64,000 nucleotides of DNA. Source: Elusimicrobiota bacterium (GTDB lineage Bacteria > Elusimicrobiota > Elusimicrobia > UBA1565 > UBA9628). Under the pieces are notes generated by a model. The model made no database searches, was not told where the DNA came from, and saw only the letters and a list, made by a program, of their open reading frames with translations. Of this stretch, positions 61,175 through 64,000 are shown piece by piece (position 1 is the first letter of the stretch; every line of letters starts with the position of its first letter). The DNA lies in assembly GCA_027406905.1 (NCBI GenBank), contig DAHZHT010000002.1:86794-150793 (forward strand), given 5' to 3'. The translations under genes and the position numbers were made by a program.

Positions 61175-62488
61175 ATGCCGACCGCCGCCATGGATTACAA
61201 AGTCAAAGATATCACTCTCGCCGATTGGGGAAGAAAGGAAATCGCTTTAGCCGAAGCGGAAATGCCGGGGCTTATGTCTTTAAGGGCGGAATATCGCGGC
61301 AAAAAACCGCTCAAAGGGGCCCGAATCGCCGGATGCCTTCACATGACGATTGAAACGGCAGTCCTGATTGAAACGCTGATTCAATTGGGAGCGGAAGTCC
61401 GCTGGAGTTCCTGCAATATTTTCTCGACCCAAGATCATGCCGCCGCCGCGATTGCCCAAGCCGGGATTCCCGTCTTTGCCTGGAAGGGAGAAACTCTTGA
61501 AGAATATGATTGGTGCATCGAGCAAACCCTTCAATTTGAGGGCGGCCTCGGCCCTAATCTTCTGCTTGATGACGGTGGCGACTTGACGAACATGATTCAC
61601 GATAAGTATCCGAATCTCTTAAAAGACATCGCCGGTTTATCGGAAGAGACCACGACCGGGGTTCATCGCCTCTATCAGCGGGAAGCCCAAGGAAAACTCA
61701 AGGTTCCGGCCATTAATGTCAATGATTCCTGCACCAAGTCTAAATTCGACAATCTTTACGGCTGCCGCGAATCATTACTAGACGGGATTAAACGCGCCAC
61801 CGATGTCATGATCGCTGGAAAAATCGCGGTCGTCTGCGGATATGGAGATGTCGGCAAAGGCTGCGCCCAATCATTCAAAGGAATGGGAGCTCGCGTTTTA
61901 GTGACCGAAATAGACCCTATCAACGCGCTTCAAGCCTCCATGGAAGGCTTTTCTGTCATCACGATGGATGAAGCCGCTTCCATCGGAGATATTTTTGTGA
62001 CCGCCACAGGTTGTTGCGATGTCATCACCAAAAAGCATATGGACGCGATGAAATCTCACGCCATCGTCTGCAATATCGGACACTTCGATCTTGAAATAGA
62101 CGTCGCTTCTTTAATGAACGACAAAAAACTCAAAAGAACGACGGTCAAACCGCAGGTCGATCAATTTACCTGGCCGGATGGAAAAGTTTTAATCGTCCTG
62201 GCCGAAGGGCGTTTAGTCAATCTCGGATGCGCCTCGGGACACCCCTCCTTTGTGATGAGCATCTCGTTTTCCAACCAAGTTCTCGCCCAGATTGAATTAT
62301 GGTCCAATCGCGACAACAAAAAATATGAAAACAAGGTCTATACGCTGCCCAAGCTGTTAGATGAGAGAGTGGCTCGAATCCATTTAGATAAACTTGGAGC
62401 TCATTTAACGCAGCTCAATCAAAAACAGGCGGAGTACTTAGGTCTTAACCCCAAAGGACCTTATAAGGCAGAGAATTACCGCTACTAG
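61175..62488 (+). CDS. ahcY: Adenosylhomocysteinase
   Basis: Hydrolyses S-adenosylhomocysteine, relieving product inhibition of methyltransferases. 437 aa. [15 protein letters not shown], the NAD site [18 protein letters not shown], and the C-terminal [10 protein letters not shown] typical of the family. Followed by the desaturase after 7 bp. Confidence 0.97.
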   Translation: MPTAAMDYKVKDITLADWGRKEIALAEAEMPGLMSLRAEYRGKKPLKGARIAGCLHMTIETAVLIETLIQLGAEVRWSSCNIFSTQDHAAAAIAQAGIPVFAWKGETLEEYDWCIEQTLQFEGGLGPNLLLDDGGDLTNMIHDKYPNLLKDIAGLSEETTTGVHRLYQREAQGKLKVPAINVNDSCTKSKFDNLYGCRESLLDGIKRATDVMIAGKIAVVCGYGDVGKGCAQSFKGMGARVLVTEIDPINALQASMEGFSVITMDEAASIGDIFVTATGCCDVITKKHMDAMKSHAIVCNIGHFDLEIDVASLMNDKKLKRTTVKPQVDQFTWPDGKVLIVLAEGRLVNLGCASGHPSFVMSISFSNQVLAQIELWSNRDNKKYENKVYTLPKLLDERVARIHLDKLGAHLTQLNQKQAEYLGLNPKGPYKAENYRY

Positions 62489-62495
62489 GCCTTTC

Positions 62496-63701
62496 GTGGA
62501 CACCCTTGCGCAACAGCCAAAAAGAGAGATTAACTACCTCAATCTCTTTTGGCTGACCGCGACTCCCGCCGCCGCCCTCTTTGGAACGGCATGGTATTTA
62601 ATTCATTATGGGCTTCCATGGGCGAACCTCTTCGTTTTTGCGTTCATGTATTTGGCCACGGGTCTTTCCATCACCGCCGGATACCACCGCTACTATTCCC
62701 ACCGGAGTTATGAATGCGGCAAACCCCTCCAACTTTTTTATCTCATTTTTGGCGCGGCGGCCGCCCAGAATTCCGTCCTAAATTGGGCTTCGGATCACCG
62801 CGATCATCACCGCTACGTCGACAGCGAAAAAGATCCCTACAATATTGGAAAAGGTTTTTTCTACGCCCATATGGGCTGGATTTTTTACACCGATCCCTTT
62901 GCAAACGAGAGAAAGAAAAACGCCCCGGATTTAATGAAAGACCCCCTTGTTCTCTGGCAAGACCGTTGGTACCCTTTTTTAGTCGTCGCGGTCTCTTTTG
63001 GCCTGCCGACAATGATGGGCCTAGCCCTCGGGCATCCTCTTGGCGGGTTTTTATGGGGCGGTTTTTTTAGAATGGTCGTGGTTCACCATATGACCTTCCT
63101 GATTAATTCCGCCGCCCATGTTTGGGGCGGAAAACCTTATTCGATGAATAACTCGGCGCGCGACAATTGGCTTTTAGCCCCCCTGACCTTTGGAGAGGGC
63201 TATCATAATTTCCACCATAAATTTCCGGCGGATTGGAGAAATGGAATTCGCTGGCATCAGTTTGATATCACCAAGTGGTGGTTATGGGTGACCTATGCCG
63301 CTGGCCTATCTTCAAAACTAAGAAGCGTTCCAGAACCGCTGATTCTTAAAGCCCGGCTGGAAGTTGAAATGGAAAAGGCCAAGCAGAAGCTGGAAACCTT
63401 GCCGACCCCACCCCTGAAAGAAAAAATTCAAGATTCCCTCGACTCTGGCCGCAGGCAGTTTTTATCGGCCATGGAAAAATATCAAAAGGCCAAGGATAAC
63501 TATTCCAAGGCCAAACGCTATTGGTCAAGGACAATGCGGCAAGAAATCCGCAATGAAATTCTTAAATATTCAAACGAGCTCAACGCCTGCCGCAAATCCT
63601 GGAGCCATGCCATGCGCCTTATTAACGGCCTGTCTTATTCCGGGGCAAGAAATATCGTCATCCTGACCACCCTCGCCGATATTTTCAAATCTCATAGCTA
63701 A
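62496..63701 (+). CDS. Acyl-CoA (delta-9-type) desaturase with C-terminal coiled coil
   Basis: Membrane di-iron desaturase: HRYYSH (64-69), HRDHH (101-105) and HNFHH (237-241), with four transmembrane segments. Residues ~290-400 form a Lys/Glu/Ala-rich coiled coil not present in ordinary family members. GTG start. 401 aa. Confidence 0.88.
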   Translation: MDTLAQQPKREINYLNLFWLTATPAAALFGTAWYLIHYGLPWANLFVFAFMYLATGLSITAGYHRYYSHRSYECGKPLQLFYLIFGAAAAQNSVLNWASDHRDHHRYVDSEKDPYNIGKGFFYAHMGWIFYTDPFANERKKNAPDLMKDPLVLWQDRWYPFLVVAVSFGLPTMMGLALGHPLGGFLWGGFFRMVVVHHMTFLINSAAHVWGGKPYSMNNSARDNWLLAPLTFGEGYHNFHHKFPADWRNGIRWHQFDITKWWLWVTYAAGLSSKLRSVPEPLILKARLEVEMEKAKQKLETLPTPPLKEKIQDSLDSGRRQFLSAMEKYQKAKDNYSKAKRYWSRTMRQEIRNEILKYSNELNACRKSWSHAMRLINGLSYSGARNIVILTTLADIFKSHS

Positions 63702-63786
63702 ACCGGACATTTTAACTTGCGGTTGAAAAGATAATTGCGGGGCTTCTCAGAAAATCATTTCGTCCGCTTAAATGCTAACATGCAGA

Positions 63787-64000
63787 ATGTCGCCAAAGAA
63801 TAAGAGCAAAAAATATTCCCTTAGAGGCATTCTCTCTTCGCCTCCCCGAGTGCTCGCGGTGGAACGAGCGCTTCCACGGTATCGTTATTCCCAGACGGAA
63901 ATACTCGCGGTGTGCCGAAAAGCGTTTTTTCCGCTGCTTGATAAACCCAGTCGCGCCGATCTTTTTTCGCGCGTAGGCGTTGAGAGCAGATGTTTGGTCG
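63787..64000 (+). CDS. Type III polyketide synthase-like protein (3' partial)
   Basis: The reading frame from ATG 63787 runs off the window. Its first 71 residues match the N-terminus of chalcone/stilbene synthase-like enzymes: RVLAVERALPRYRYSQTEIL, then a helix ending GVESRCLV, where relatives have GIETRHLV. The active-site Cys would lie outside. Weak -10 TAACAT 5 nt before ATG. Confidence 0.6.
   Translation, partial: MSPKNKSKKYSLRGILSSPPRVLAVERALPRYRYSQTEILAVCRKAFFPLLDKPSRADLFSRVGVESRCLV

Noticed and set aside
61110..61175. Possible SAH or SAM riboswitch before ahcY
   Set aside because: The leader is about 55 nt with only a short weak hairpin; no conserved riboswitch core could be matched.

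Overview
The window reads as chromosomal DNA of a Gram-negative, aerobic, heterotrophic bacterium. It has lipopolysaccharide heptose and KDO-branch genes (gmhA, a RfaE2-type adenylyltransferase, a KdsD-type isomerase), several outer-membrane barrels, SurA-type chaperones, haem synthesis genes (hemC, hemD) and cytochrome c oxidase subunits I and II. No rRNA, tRNA, CRISPR array, transposase or prophage was seen. The mix of PorV-like, DUF1015, DUF1189 and polysaccharide genes would fit Elusimicrobiota or a similar poorly cultured phylum, but that placement is a guess. Genes are packed tightly, with many 4-nt ATGA overlaps and no gap above 300 bp.

Layout. 1-9.3 kb (mostly minus): an alpha-glucan locus with two fungal-type GH15 glucoamylases, a GH13 amylase fused to a polytopic membrane domain, a barrel protein, a 59-codon small ORF and a lone HisKA domain. 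9.3-21 kb: a CPBP protease, smc, a membrane-anchored acidic protein and a PorV-like protein, DUF1189, GtrA, a trehalase-like hydrolase, a redoxin, a lone PAS protein and an AmiC-type amidase. 21-27.5 kb: DUF1015, kdsD, an inositol-phosphatase, hemD, glpK and a secreted HEAGH protein. 27.5-35 kb: two RlmD/TrmA-family methyltransferases, a lone receiver domain, a trypsin-like protease, ychF and a long coiled-coil protein. 35-41 kb: a decayed barrel gene, ctaD/ctaC, a secretory-leader MFS protein and alr. 41-47.2 kb (plus): hemC-mfd and two parvulins. 47-56 kb: a pentapeptide protein, then a minus-strand run of ybeY, phoH, glgC, an adaptor-like protein, thyX and envelope proteins of unknown role. 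56-64 kb: an 1164-aa NHL/FN3/transglutaminase/TPR protein, heptose genes, ahcY, a desaturase and the start of a type III polyketide synthase.

Two regulatory patterns stand out. First, five promoters share a 16-bp box (GGGCCAAAAGGCCTAG on the plus strand) lying exactly 23 bp from a -10 hexamer. Four of the five carry a second copy at exactly 23-bp periodicity. They head both halves of the glucan locus, the HEAGH protein, the receiver-domain operon and the MFS gene, which suggests an undescribed regulon. Second, about a dozen genes have a good -10 hexamer only 6-8 bp before their start codon, so their mRNAs are probably leaderless. This rule corrects several starts and exposes a perfect 18-bp palindrome squeezed between the divergent -10s of alr and hemC.

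Other notable items are the amylase-membrane fusion with PQ-loop-like motifs, a probable ATT start codon, REP-like palindromes sitting on stop and start codons around glpK, and a periplasmic chelatase-like/HMA-like gene set lacking its usual metal ligands.
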